A DNA stretch of 64,000 bases from Deltaproteobacteria bacterium (GTDB lineage: Bacteria; Myxococcota_A; Polyangia; Polyangiales; Houyiibacteriaceae). Numbering within the stretch: position 1 is the stretch's first letter; each line of letters begins with the position of its first letter. Below the pieces are notes generated by a model. The model was not told the DNA's origin. It did not search any database and worked only from the letters and a program-made list of their open reading frames with translations. A program made the position numbers and the translations under genes. Below are positions 1-10,590 of the stretch, in pieces. Where the stretch lies: the NCBI GenBank assembly GCA_017644045.1, contig JAEPMI010000014.1, forward strand, positions 186,001 to 250,000, in the 5' to 3' direction.

Positions 1-775
1 TCTGATCGTCGAAGGTGTAGGTGCCCTCGTAGATGATGTCGTCGCCGACCCGGACGGTCATCGCGGTGCCGAGCTGGTGCATGTGCGGCATGACGGCGAA
101 GACGGTGACGTCGTCCGCCATCGTGCACTGCCCATCGATCACGTGGCCGCTGGTCATCGCGGGGATGTTGAAGCTCAGCGGTCCGGCCAGGAGCACCTCG
201 GCGCGGTTCTCGACGAGCGACTCCGGCATGGTGACGACTTCGATGCCGCTGTTGCCGGTGAGGGCGTCGGAGCTGGTGTTGTAGAGGTGGAGGTTCACGA
301 GGATCTGCGAGCCGGCCGGGATCTCCACCGCGACACCCTCGGGCAGGATGAGGGGCTCGGTGCCGACGCCGGAGCCGTAGATCATGTCGGGGTCGTTGGT
401 GCCGGCGTTGCAGGGAGTGACGCCGTCGGGGTACGTCGGGCTGGTCGTGTAGGTCACGACCGTGTGGTGCGTCCCCTCCGGGGCGATCGGGTAGAACTCG
501 TGGACGAAGATCGTCTCGTCGATGGTCTGCCGGACGCAGCGGTAGCCCTCTTGGCCGCCCGCCAGCGACCAGTCGCCCGCTGCGAGCACGAAGCGCTCGC
601 CGCCGGGGGGAGTGAAGGCGTCACGGTCCGAAGGCGCCAGATCCGGTTCACCGCCGCCGAGGTCGGTCGGCCCTTCCGGGCCCATGTCCTCGTCCGTGAC
701 TCCGCCGTCGTCGCCACAGCCGACCGCGAGGAGAGTCGCAAGGAGCAGCGCTGCGCCTCGAATCGTGAACCTCAT
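1..775 (-). CDS. Copper type II monooxygenase-like lipoprotein (3' end outside window)
   Basis: The gene reads off the left edge, so only about 258 N-terminal residues are visible. It starts with ATG and a lipoprotein signal (MRFTIRGAALLLATLLAVGC), followed by an acidic Gly/Asp linker. The visible domain has a His-His pair (GTHHTVVTY) and a later MPHMHQLG motif. Both are typical of the copper-binding C-terminal domain of ascorbate-dependent type II copper monooxygenases (PHM-like fold), common in myxobacterial lipoproteins. It is probably an exported, lipid-anchored copper protein; substrate and true enzymatic activity are unknown. It is divergent from gyrB. The family call is moderate because the second half is missing. 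Confidence 0.7.
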   Translation of the reverse strand, partial: MRFTIRGAALLLATLLAVGCGDDGGVTDEDMGPEGPTDLGGGEPDLAPSDRDAFTPPGGERFVLAAGDWSLAGGQEGYRCVRQTIDETIFVHEFYPIAPEGTHHTVVTYTTSPTYPDGVTPCNAGTNDPDMIYGSGVGTEPLILPEGVAVEIPAGSQILVNLHLYNTSSDALTGNSGIEVVTMPESLVENRAEVLLAGPLSFNIPAMTSGHVIDGQCTMADDVTVFAVMPHMHQLGTAMTVRVGDDIIYEGTYTFDDQ

Positions 776-889
776 CACACACCTCCGTCACCGCGCTTCG
801 CCGGGGGTTCGGCGCCGCTCACGGCCTCGTTCGCGCGGCAGCGTGCCACAGCTTTTGGGGGGTGTCCCGGTCCTGCGCACCGCGTGTGA

Positions 890-3523
<2,634 letters not shown>

Positions 3524-3525
3524 CC

Positions 3526-3569
3526 ACACGTCGCGAGGCGAGCCCGAAGGGCGAGCTCTCGCGGCGTGT
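3526..3569 (+). terminator. Hairpin just after gyrB
   Basis: Imperfect inverted repeat with about 12-nt arms (left CACGTCGCGAG, right CTCGCGGCGTG) and one mismatch, starting 3 nt after the gyrB stop. There is no clear T tract after it, so the terminator role is inferred from position. Confidence 0.5.
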
Positions 3570-3596
3570 CCCGTGCCCTTGCCCGTGCCCGTGCCC
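3570..3596 (-). repeat. CCCGTG hexamer tract, G-quadruplex-capable on minus strand
   Basis: Five C triplets, each separated by exactly three bases (GTG or TTG), lie between gyrB and the converging regulator gene. On the minus strand this is five GGG runs with 3-nt loops, which meets the usual G-quadruplex motif. No function is shown by the sequence. Confidence 0.6.
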
Positions 3597-3633
3597 GTGC
3601 CTGATCGGCAACGGGCTCGAGCACGACGAGCGC

Positions 3634-4605
3634 TCAGCCGCTGCCCGCCACCCGCCGCAGCTCCCGGATCCCCCGACCGGTCTTCTTCCGCAGCAACGTC
3701 CGCAGCGTCACGCCGTCGACGTAGCCGACCTCCTCGGCGATCGCGTCCACCGACGCGTCGCTCGTCCGCAACCGATGCACCGCGCGCTCGACGCGCAGGT
3801 CCTGCACGTAGCCGAGCGGCGTCTTCCCGAGCGTGCGCTTCATCCGCCGGCTGAGCGTCCGCTCGCTGGTCCCCACCGCGCGCGCCGCGTCCGCGAGCGA
3901 GAACGAGTCGGCCATGTGCTTGCGCGCGAACTCCTCGAAGGCGCTCACGATCGGATCGTCGTGGGTCAGGTGATCGGGGATCGCCCCGAGCGCCACGCTC
4001 GGTCGTTCGTCGACCAGCAGGTAGCGTGAGGTGAGCGAGGCCAGCGCCGGGCTCTGGCCCCGCACCACCCAGAGCGCGAGGTCGAGGTGCGCGAGCGCCG
4101 CGCCCGCGGTGGTGCAGCGACCGGAGGGCACGACCATCTGTGACTCGTCGAGGTCGATCGACGGGTAGCGCTGCCGAAAGAGCGGCGCGAGCCACCATGT
4201 GGTCGTCGCGCTGCCGCCGTCGAGCAGCCCCGACTCCGCGAGCACGAACGTCCCGGTGCACGCCGCCATCACGCGACCCCCGCGCTCGTGCTGGTCGCAG
4301 AGCCACGCGCAGCCGTCACGAACGTCGCGGCGGCCGAGCGCGGCGTCGATGGTCGGCGGCGTCTTGCAGCCGAGCGCGGGCACGATGACCACGTCCGGCC
4401 GCGGCCCGCTCCCGACCTTTTCGACCGGCACCGTGAAGCCCTGCGCGGTCTTCACCCGCTTGCGCACGCCGACCCGCCGCACCTGCAGCCGCGGTCGTGG
4501 CTTCGGCTGCTGCTGCGCGAGCTCCGCCGCGATGGTCAGCGTGTCGAGGATCGACGTGAGCCCGAGGTCGAACGCTCCGTCGAGCACCAGGAGATCGATG
4601 CGCAT
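3634..4605 (-). CDS. GlxA-family transcriptional regulator (DJ-1/PfpI + AraC HTH)
   Basis: A 323-residue regulator with an N-terminal DJ-1/PfpI-like domain (about residues 1-195) and a C-terminal AraC-type double helix-turn-helix (about 215-320; SLADAARAVGTSERTLSRRM and the GYVDGVTLRTLLRKKTG segment). The AACTGTFVLAESGLLDG stretch carries the cysteine elbow typical of GlxA proteins, although in these regulators the domain is usually a sensor and not an enzyme. I place the start at the ATG at 4605; a longer frame begins at a TTG at 4647 with no better ribosome site. It is divergent from the small monooxygenase at 4714, the likely target. The ligand is unknown. Confidence 0.9.
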   Translation of the reverse strand: MRIDLLVLDGAFDLGLTSILDTLTIAAELAQQQPKPRPRLQVRRVGVRKRVKTAQGFTVPVEKVGSGPRPDVVIVPALGCKTPPTIDAALGRRDVRDGCAWLCDQHERGGRVMAACTGTFVLAESGLLDGGSATTTWWLAPLFRQRYPSIDLDESQMVVPSGRCTTAGAALAHLDLALWVVRGQSPALASLTSRYLLVDERPSVALGAIPDHLTHDDPIVSAFEEFARKHMADSFSLADAARAVGTSERTLSRRMKRTLGKTPLGYVQDLRVERAVHRLRTSDASVDAIAEEVGYVDGVTLRTLLRKKTGRGIRELRRVAGSG

Positions 4606-4607
4606 GG

Positions 4608-4650
4608 CAATATTGATATCAAAGTTGTCGTTTCTGCCAATGGGCAATCG
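4608..4650. promoter_or_regulatory. AT-rich dyad region between GlxA-type regulator and monooxygenase
   Basis: A distinctly AT-rich island in an otherwise GC-rich sequence. It contains the perfect palindrome TTGATATCAA at 4613-4622, an overlapping CAATATTG, and TGCCAATGGGCA further right. It sits between two divergent starts (4605 and 4714), so promoters and regulator binding are expected here. The regulator-site link is inference. Confidence 0.45.
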
Positions 4651-4713
4651 ACCGCTCGCCTCCTAGTTTCTTCTGCGTGCCGCACGGTCGCGGCCGAGAA
4701 AGGAAACGAACCC

Positions 4714-5016
4714 ATGGTCACCGTAGGACTGCTCGCGAACATCAAGGCCAAGCCCGGGAAGGAACAGGAGGTCGCCGATCTCCTCTCCGGAGCGGTCGCC
4801 CTCGCCAACGAAGAGGCCAAGACGGTCGTCTGGTTCGCCTTCCAGCTGAGCCCCGACACCTTCGGCATCTACGATGCCTTCGCCACCGACTCCGGTCGCC
4901 AAGCCCACCTCCAGGGCCCGATCGCCGCGGCGCTGATGGCCAAGGCCGACGAGCTCCTCGCCGAGCCCCCGTCGATCCAGCCGGTCGACGTCCTCGCCGC
5001 GAAGATCCCCAGCTGA
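4714..5016 (+). CDS. Putative quinol monooxygenase (ABM-fold, small)
   Basis: A 100-residue cytosolic protein of the antibiotic-biosynthesis-monooxygenase (dimeric alpha/beta barrel) superfamily, resembling YgiN-type quinol monooxygenases. Visible family signs are the N-terminal strand MVTVGLLANIKAKPGKEQE, helix EVADLLSGAVALANEEA, and the WFAFQLSPDTFGIYDAFATD strand pair. The ATG at 4714 is preceded by an AAGGAAA ribosome site. It is divergent from the GlxA-type regulator, which suggests induction by a small molecule. Members of this superfamily act on quinols or other aromatics without a cofactor; the actual substrate cannot be read from the sequence. Confidence 0.8.
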   Translation: MVTVGLLANIKAKPGKEQEVADLLSGAVALANEEAKTVVWFAFQLSPDTFGIYDAFATDSGRQAHLQGPIAAALMAKADELLAEPPSIQPVDVLAAKIPS

Positions 5017-5033
5017 GCCGAGGTCCCCGGCGG

Positions 5034-5058
5034 TGCGCACGAGCCACGCTCGTGCGCA
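5034..5058 (+). terminator. Perfect hairpin after the monooxygenase gene
   Basis: TGCGCACGAGC, 3-nt loop, GCTCGTGCGCA: an 11-bp perfect stem starting 18 nt after the stop codon. It has no T tract, so this is a probable but not certain terminator. Confidence 0.55.
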
Positions 5059-5203
5059 TCGCTCGGCCCGTTTCCGGCTCGCTGACGCCACCGTTCGACG
5101 TCCGTTCACGATGGTCGACTTCTGACATTCGGGGACTACCGGCCGGCGCGTGCAGACCTACGATCGTCGCACCGGTGGCAGCGCCGCCGGAGGAGGCGAT
5201 CGC

Positions 5204-5542
5204 ATGGGCACGAAGAAAGAGAAGCTGAAGGGCACCGTCGAGAAGGTCGTCGGTTCCGTGAAGAAGGGCGCCGGCAAGGCCACGGGCAACGAGTCCCTGA
5301 AGGGGAAGGGCGCGCTCACCAAGGCGAAGGGCGACGCGCGCACGGCCGCGGCCAAGGGCGTCGAGAAGGTCACGAAGTCCGTGAAGAAGGCGGCCGGCAA
5401 GGCGCAGCAGAAGGTCGGAGAGGCGGTCAGCAAGGCGTCGAAGGCCGTCGACGCGAAGACCTCCGGCAAGAAGCCCGCGGGTAAGAAGCCGGCTGGCAAG
5501 ACCGCGCCCAAGGGCAACGCTGCGCCCAAGGGCAAGAAGTAG
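5204..5542 (+). CDS. CsbD-like protein with histone H1-like Lys/Ala-rich tail
   Basis: A 112-residue, strongly basic protein. The first ~45 residues resemble the CsbD general-stress family (KLKGTVEKVVGSVKKGAGKA, then NESLKGKG). The rest is Lys/Ala-rich with KPAG and APKG repeats, resembling bacterial histone H1-like tails that bind DNA non-specifically. The ATG at 5204 is chosen because AGGAGG lies at 5191-5196 with good spacing; the frame is open slightly further upstream. It lies just before Fe-superoxide dismutase, a stress-related neighbour. DNA binding is inferred from composition only. Confidence 0.7.
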   Translation: MGTKKEKLKGTVEKVVGSVKKGAGKATGNESLKGKGALTKAKGDARTAAAKGVEKVTKSVKKAAGKAQQKVGEAVSKASKAVDAKTSGKKPAGKKPAGKTAPKGNAAPKGKK

Positions 5543-5647
5543 CTTTCACTTCGGACACTCCGATAGCCATCCGCTCTCGAAGTAGCCGGATCCCTCTCGC
5601 CGGATCCGCTGCGGCCCCATGCTCGCTCACCTACGAAGGAGAGAGCC

Positions 5648-6226
5648 ATGAAGAACGAAGTCATCGAGTTGCCCTACGCCAAGGACGCGCTGAGCCCCGC
5701 CATGAGCGCGGAGACCCTCGAGTTCCACTACGAGAAGCACCACAAGGGCTACTTCAAGAAGCTCGACGCCGTCCTCGAAGACTCGGAGAAGGGCCAGACG
5801 CTCGAGGAGATCGTGAAGGCGGCGAGCGGCGGCAAGTTCAACAACGCCGCCCAGGTCTACAACCACAACCTCTTCTGGCTGAGCATGAAGCCCGGCGGCG
5901 GCGGCGCCCCGAGCGGTGACCTCGCCGACGCGATCGAGCGCGACTTCGGCGGGCTCGATGCCTTCAAGACGGAGTGGAAGGCCAAGGGCGCCGGCCAGTT
6001 CGGCTCCGGTTGGGTCTGGCTGGTCCTCGACGGCGGCGAGCTCTCCATCGTCGCCACCGGCAACGCGGAGACGCCGCTGACCACGGGCGCGACCCCCCTG
6101 ATGACGATGGACGTGTGGGAGCACGCCTACTACCTCGACCACCGCAACGACCGCGGCGCGTTCATCGACGTGTGGCTCGAGAAGCTCGTCTCCTGGGACG
6201 AGGCTGCGCGCCGCCTGAAGGGCTGA
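5648..6226 (+). CDS. sodB: Superoxide dismutase (Fe type)
   Basis: 192-residue cytosolic superoxide dismutase that converts superoxide to oxygen and hydrogen peroxide. Metal ligands are all present at expected spacing: H27 (FHYEKHH), H73 (YNHNLFW), D155 and H159 (DVWEHAYY). Q69 and the GNAETPL segment fit the iron rather than the manganese subtype, though metal choice is an inference. The ATG at 5648 follows AAGGAGAG. It is probably a single-gene unit; the upstream CsbD-like gene and this one could share stress control. Confidence 0.95.
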   Translation: MKNEVIELPYAKDALSPAMSAETLEFHYEKHHKGYFKKLDAVLEDSEKGQTLEEIVKAASGGKFNNAAQVYNHNLFWLSMKPGGGGAPSGDLADAIERDFGGLDAFKTEWKAKGAGQFGSGWVWLVLDGGELSIVATGNAETPLTTGATPLMTMDVWEHAYYLDHRNDRGAFIDVWLEKLVSWDEAARRLKG

Positions 6227-6366
6227 GCGTCGACCCACGTTCCGGGACGCTAGGACCATCGGCGATGAGCTCCGACGGCCGGCTGCCGTCGAGGTCGACT
6301 GACCGTCCTCACACCTTCTCGGGTTGCGCGGGTGGTGCCTCGGGACTTATCTAGCGGCCGACGACC

Positions 6367-6924
6367 ATGAGCGAGCAAGCGAACGAGTCCGCGCCCCTGA
6401 GCGAAGAGGCGCTTCGAGAGAAGGTCGCCGAGATCCTTCGGGGAATCAGGCACGAGCGCGACAAGTGGGACGCGGGGATCGAGGAGCTCAAGGCCCTCTT
6501 CACCGGTCCCCAGGAAGGCGCCGCCCGACACGTGGTCGAGGAGGCCACCCGCCGTGAGCGGCTGGAGCTCCAGTGGAAGCTCGAGGAGATGCTCGAGGCG
6601 ACCGCCCCGCCGCCGCCCCCCGGTGCGGAGAAGAAGCCCGAGCCCGAGCCCGAGCCCGAAGAGGAAGTCGCCGAGGATCCGGCGAACCGCGTGGTCGCCC
6701 CGCTGCGGCCCGAGGACCTGGTGCCGATCTACGAGGACCCGCGCGGGCTGCTCATTCACGAGCACGCGATCGACGGACGCTGGATCCTCACCCAGGTCGA
6801 CCCGATGACGGGCCAGCCCCAGTCGATGGAGCTGAGCGGTCCACAGCGTGCCCAGGTGAAGCAGGAGCTCGCCGAGAGCCCCTACTGGGTCGACAAGAAG
6901 AACCCGTCGCCGATCATCGGCTGA
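6367..6924 (+). CDS. Hypothetical protein with Pro/Glu linker
   Basis: 185 residues, no family recognised. The N-terminal ~80 residues are charged and helical (EKVAEILRGIRHERDKWDAG; WKLEEMLEA). They are followed by a PPPPPG and (PE)n linker at about 80-105 and a compact C-terminal domain (about 108-185) ending in YWVDKKNPSPIIG. No signal peptide or membrane segment. The codon bias and three-base pattern look coding, and the frame fits between sodB and the converging kinase gene, whose stop is 4 nt away. Confidence 0.75.
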   Translation: MSEQANESAPLSEEALREKVAEILRGIRHERDKWDAGIEELKALFTGPQEGAARHVVEEATRRERLELQWKLEEMLEATAPPPPPGAEKKPEPEPEPEEEVAEDPANRVVAPLRPEDLVPIYEDPRGLLIHEHAIDGRWILTQVDPMTGQPQSMELSGPQRAQVKQELAESPYWVDKKNPSPIIG

Positions 6925-6927
6925 CGC

Positions 6928-8925
6928 TCACTTACCCCAGCGAGCGAGCGCGGCGATCGCTTCGACCAGCTCGATCGGCGCCACCGGCTTGGGCACGTGG
7001 TTCTGGAACCCGGCGCGTAGCGCCCGGGCCCGGTCTTTCGGCGCGGCCTGAGCGGTGAGGGTGAGCGCCAGCGTCTGTCCGCCCTCCGTCGGCGGCAGCC
7101 GCCGAACCGCCCGGATGAAGTCCAGGCCGCTCATGTCCGGCATGGCGATGTCCGAGACGATCATGTCCGGTCGATCCGTCTGAAGCACCCGCAGCGCCTC
7201 CGACGCGCTGAGGGCCGTGATCACGTCGCAGCCCGCGCGCCGCAGCACGACGACCACGAAGTCCCGGGTGTCGGCGTCGTCCTCGACGAGGAGTACCTTC
7301 AGCCCCTGCAGCTCGGCGGGCTGCTCGGTCAGGTCCCACGAGACCACGGACTCCCGCGCGTCGTCTCCCGTCGCCAGTGGAAGACGGACCTCGAAGAGCG
7401 CGCCACCACCGGGCGCGTCCACCACGCCGATGGTTCCGCCGTGGAGCTCGACCAGGTGCTTCGCGATCGCCAGGCCGAGGCCGAGGCCCCCGGCGCGGCG
7501 GTTGAGCTCAGCGTCCTGCTGGCGGAAGCGATCGAAGGCGTGAGCCTTGAACTCGTCGGCGATGCCCGGTCCGTCGTCGGCCACCGAGATGCGCACCATG
7601 TCTTCCTCGCGGTGAACGCCGACGACCACCTTGCCGTTGCGGGGGGTGAACTTCACCGCGTTCGAGAGCAGGTTCCACGCGACCTGCTGGAGCCGCTGCG
7701 AGTCGCCCAGCACCATCGACTTCGACTCGAGGTCGACGGTGATCGTGATCCCCTTCGAGCTCGCCGCCGGGCGGGCGGTGTCGACCGCGGCCTGGACGAT
7801 TTCTTCGGGGCGAACGCGCTCCTGCCGCATCCGGAACTTGCCGGAGAGGATGCTCCCGACGTCGAGCAGGTCCTCGACCAGCCGGAGCTGCGAGCGGGCG
7901 TTCCGGTCGATGGTCTCGAGCGCACGCTCGCCATCGGCCTCCGGCAGGCTCCCCGAGCGCAACAGACCGAGCCACCCGAGCATCGCGTTGAGCGGCGTGC
8001 GGAGCTCGTGGCTCACGGTGGCGAGGAACTCGTCCCGCAGCCGACTGGCGTTCTCGGCGAGCCGGCGGGCTTCCTGCGCGGCGACCAGCGCGTGCTCGCG
8101 TTCGGTCACGTCCGAGCCCTGCACGAAGATCCCGGTGACCCCACCCTGGTCCGCTCGAATCGGCTGGTAGACGAAGTCCACGTACCGCTCACGGAGCTCG
8201 CCGTTCGCATCGCGGAGCCTCACCAGCGCACCCCGGCCGCGGTGTGCCTCGCCGCTCCGGAAGACCTCGTCCAGGATCTCTACGAAGCCCTGGCCGTGTA
8301 GCTCGGGGAGCGCGGTGCCGATCGGTCGACCCAGCACGTCACGGCCACCGATCAATCGTCGGTAGGCCTCGTTGGTCCGGCGGAAGACGTGGTCCGGGCC
8401 ATCGAGGAATGCCATGAAGCCTGGCGACTGCTCGAGGAGCGCGGCCGTCTCCACCCCGTCGTCGAGGACCCGAAACGCCTGCTGCACCATCTGCGCGGGA
8501 GCGATGACCTCTTCGAGACGCGCGGGATCCACCGCGTCCTTCAAGCGGGTCACGTTCATCGTGTGCTGGAGCACGTACTCCGGCTTCCCGGAGGGCCCCA
8601 AGACCGGCGTGTGGGTCGCGCTCCAGAACGCGTCGGGCTCTTCGGCGCCCTCCACGCGGTAGCGGATGAAGGGCAAGGCATCCGGCTCACCGGTCGCGAG
8701 CACGCGCTCCAGCGACTTGCGGAGCTGCTGGGCGCTCGCGTTGTTGGGATCGTCCGGGTCGTTCGGGAAGCGCTCGAGCAGCAGCTGTCCGATCAGATCG
8801 TCGAGGGTGGCGCCCGTCACCGCGAGGTACGCTCGGTTGGCCGCCACGTAGCGCAGATCGCGGTCGACCAGCATGTATGCGTTGGGCGACGCATCGAACA
8901 CGGCTTCGAAGTCGAGCGGGCTCAT
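6928..8925 (-). CDS. PAS hybrid sensor histidine kinase with C-terminal receiver
   Basis: 665-residue soluble hybrid kinase. Order: PAS (about 5-125, FDASPNAYMLVDRDLRYVAA), second PAS/PAC (about 165-280), HisKA with phospho-acceptor H306 in SHELRTPLNAML, HATPase (LLSNAVKFTPRNGK; VADDGPGIADEF; GLGLGLAIAKH), then a receiver whose phosphoacceptor Asp lies in MIVSDIAMPDMSG. There are no membrane segments, so it likely senses a cytosolic signal. The ATG at 8925 is used; the frame continues 18 codons upstream toward the divergent gene. It has no response-regulator partner next door and is an orphan kinase. Confidence 0.92.
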   Translation of the reverse strand: MSPLDFEAVFDASPNAYMLVDRDLRYVAANRAYLAVTGATLDDLIGQLLLERFPNDPDDPNNASAQQLRKSLERVLATGEPDALPFIRYRVEGAEEPDAFWSATHTPVLGPSGKPEYVLQHTMNVTRLKDAVDPARLEEVIAPAQMVQQAFRVLDDGVETAALLEQSPGFMAFLDGPDHVFRRTNEAYRRLIGGRDVLGRPIGTALPELHGQGFVEILDEVFRSGEAHRGRGALVRLRDANGELRERYVDFVYQPIRADQGGVTGIFVQGSDVTEREHALVAAQEARRLAENASRLRDEFLATVSHELRTPLNAMLGWLGLLRSGSLPEADGERALETIDRNARSQLRLVEDLLDVGSILSGKFRMRQERVRPEEIVQAAVDTARPAASSKGITITVDLESKSMVLGDSQRLQQVAWNLLSNAVKFTPRNGKVVVGVHREEDMVRISVADDGPGIADEFKAHAFDRFRQQDAELNRRAGGLGLGLAIAKHLVELHGGTIGVVDAPGGGALFEVRLPLATGDDARESVVSWDLTEQPAELQGLKVLLVEDDADTRDFVVVVLRRAGCDVITALSASEALRVLQTDRPDMIVSDIAMPDMSGLDFIRAVRRLPPTEGGQTLALTLTAQAAPKDRARALRAGFQNHVPKPVAPIELVEAIAALARWGK

Positions 8926-8954
8926 CGGATACGTTCTACTACGGTCGAATCTCC

Positions 8955-9659
8955 ATGAACGTTCGGAACGTCGCAGCATTCGCGGTCGCGATTACGGTCG
9001 CGGTCCTCGCCTGGTGGCTCTGGCCGACCCCGGAGCCCGAGTCCGCCTCCGACGCGGAGCCCGCCCGAACCAGGTTTCCCACCCCGCCGGGGATGGACGC
9101 GCCGGACTCTGCGGACACCGCCGAGGCCGAGCGCCCGACCGACGAAGAGGCCCGCCGCCAGGTCGCCGAGGCGCTACGGGAAGCCATCCGTCGGGCGCGG
9201 GACGAGCGACTCGCCGCGGAAGCCGAGCGTTCCCCGGAGGGCACGCCGCCGTCGCCCTCCAGCGCTCCCGCCACGGCCGCCGCCGCGTCCGCCGTGCCGC
9301 CCGAGGAGCGGGCGGGGAGCATGGACTCGGAGTACATCCGTGATGCCGTCCAGTCGCTGCGACCGCTGCTCGCCGAGTGCTACGAGCTCGCCCGCGACGC
9401 GGCGGAGCGCGACGAGCGACCGCCGCCGGAGGGCCGCCTGGTGACTCGCTTCGTCTTCACCGGCGAGCCGGACGTCGGTGGCGTGGTCGAAGAGAGCTCG
9501 ATCCTGGAAGAGAGCACCCTTCGAGACTCCGTCCTCGAGGAGTGCTTCAGCGAGACGCTCTTCACCCTCGAGCTCCCGGCACCCGACGAGGGCGGGACCA
9601 TCACCGTTCACTATCCCTTCCAGCTCAGCAACGAGCCGGAAGCCGAAGCGGCTAATTGA
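8955..9659 (+). CDS. AgmX/PglI C-terminal-like domain protein, N-terminally anchored
   Basis: 234 residues: one N-terminal membrane segment (VAAFAVAITVAVLAWWLW), a low-complexity Ala/Glu/Pro region (about 25-115), and a C-terminal domain resembling the AgmX/PglI tail of myxobacterial gliding-associated proteins. That domain has paired conserved cysteines (LLAECYELA and LEECFSETL) and ends in a TVHYPFQL strand. The domain is predicted to be periplasmic. Its start is 29 nt from the divergent kinase start. Its last 8 nt overlap the tail of the converging gene. A second protein of the same layout lies at 48154-48903. Role in gliding is not demonstrated. Confidence 0.72.
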   Translation: MNVRNVAAFAVAITVAVLAWWLWPTPEPESASDAEPARTRFPTPPGMDAPDSADTAEAERPTDEEARRQVAEALREAIRRARDERLAAEAERSPEGTPPSPSSAPATAAAASAVPPEERAGSMDSEYIRDAVQSLRPLLAECYELARDAAERDERPPPEGRLVTRFVFTGEPDVGGVVEESSILEESTLRDSVLEECFSETLFTLELPAPDEGGTITVHYPFQLSNEPEAEAAN

Positions 9660-10590
9660 CCGGCGACTCTTCGCCTTCGCGGAGCTCGGGTAGGACGGCG
9701 GGGTCGCCGCGCTGCTCGCCGCTGATGCCCCCGGTCGACCACCGGTAGCGCAGGCCGAGGAGGCCGAAGTCGCCGCCCCGGAGCCCGAGGTCGTCTCTGC
9801 TGACGATGGCCGGGATCCAAGAGCCCCGGACCTCGACGCGCGGGCTCACCCACACCCGGAGCAGCAGGCCAGCGCGCACCACGACCATGTCGCGCTTGGG
9901 CACACCCACCACCTCGGCCACCAGCCCGACGCGCACCGCGCCGGTCTCGCCGAAGCGCGCCATGTACCCGACGCGCTGACGCCAGACCCAGGGAGGGTCG
10001 ACGATCACCTTGATGGTGTCCTCGTAGACGAAGACGTCTTCCGGCACGAGCGACACGTGCGTGATGGCCGTCTCGCTGAAGAGGGTGCCCTCGCCCACCG
10101 GGATCGTGAGCGTCAGCTCCGTCTCCGTGGACAGGTAGAGGCCGTCCTCGCCCTCGACGTCCCGGTTCAGGTCCGTTCGGTCGAAGGCCTCGCTGTTCGG
10201 CCGGTCCTCCATGTACGAACGCGAGAAGGGCAGCGCCATGCGGGCACCGATGCGCCAGTCGACGTACGGGTGGTCGATCCGCAGGCCGAAGTAGCCACCG
10301 ATCGCTCCTGGGGAGATGATCGGGTTCACGTCGAAGCCGACCCACTTGAAGTGCGGCCGTCCGTAGCCGGCCTGGAAGCGGGGTCGCACGTAGAGGAAGC
10401 CGAGGTCGAAGGAGCCGCCCACGAATCCGCGGGTGGTACCGCTCGCCCAGCCCGGCGGCCGGTTCGGATCGTCGCTCAGATCCTCCTGGGTGGGTCCCTC
10501 GCCGTCCATGGGGAAGCTGCCGGGCAGCGAGTGCTGCGCCGCCGCGGGAGCGCTGACCATCACCAGCGCCGCCAGCCAGGCCCACCTCAT
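9652..10590 (-). CDS. Exported beta-rich protein, probable small outer-membrane protein
   Basis: 312 residues with a clear signal peptide (MRWAWLAALVMVSAPAAAQ). The mature part is rich in alternating aromatic/hydrophobic strands (GGSFDLGFLYVRPRFQAGYG; VGYMARFGETGAVRVGLVAE; LGLRYRW), as in small outer-membrane barrels, but it does not end in the classical C-terminal Phe. Its ATG overlaps the stop of the upstream PAP2 gene (ATGA, 4 nt), so the two are very likely translated together. No named family recognised. Confidence 0.7.
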   Translation of the reverse strand: MRWAWLAALVMVSAPAAAQHSLPGSFPMDGEGPTQEDLSDDPNRPPGWASGTTRGFVGGSFDLGFLYVRPRFQAGYGRPHFKWVGFDVNPIISPGAIGGYFGLRIDHPYVDWRIGARMALPFSRSYMEDRPNSEAFDRTDLNRDVEGEDGLYLSTETELTLTIPVGEGTLFSETAITHVSLVPEDVFVYEDTIKVIVDPPWVWRQRVGYMARFGETGAVRVGLVAEVVGVPKRDMVVVRAGLLLRVWVSPRVEVRGSWIPAIVSRDDLGLRGGDFGLLGLRYRWSTGGISGEQRGDPAVLPELREGEESPVN

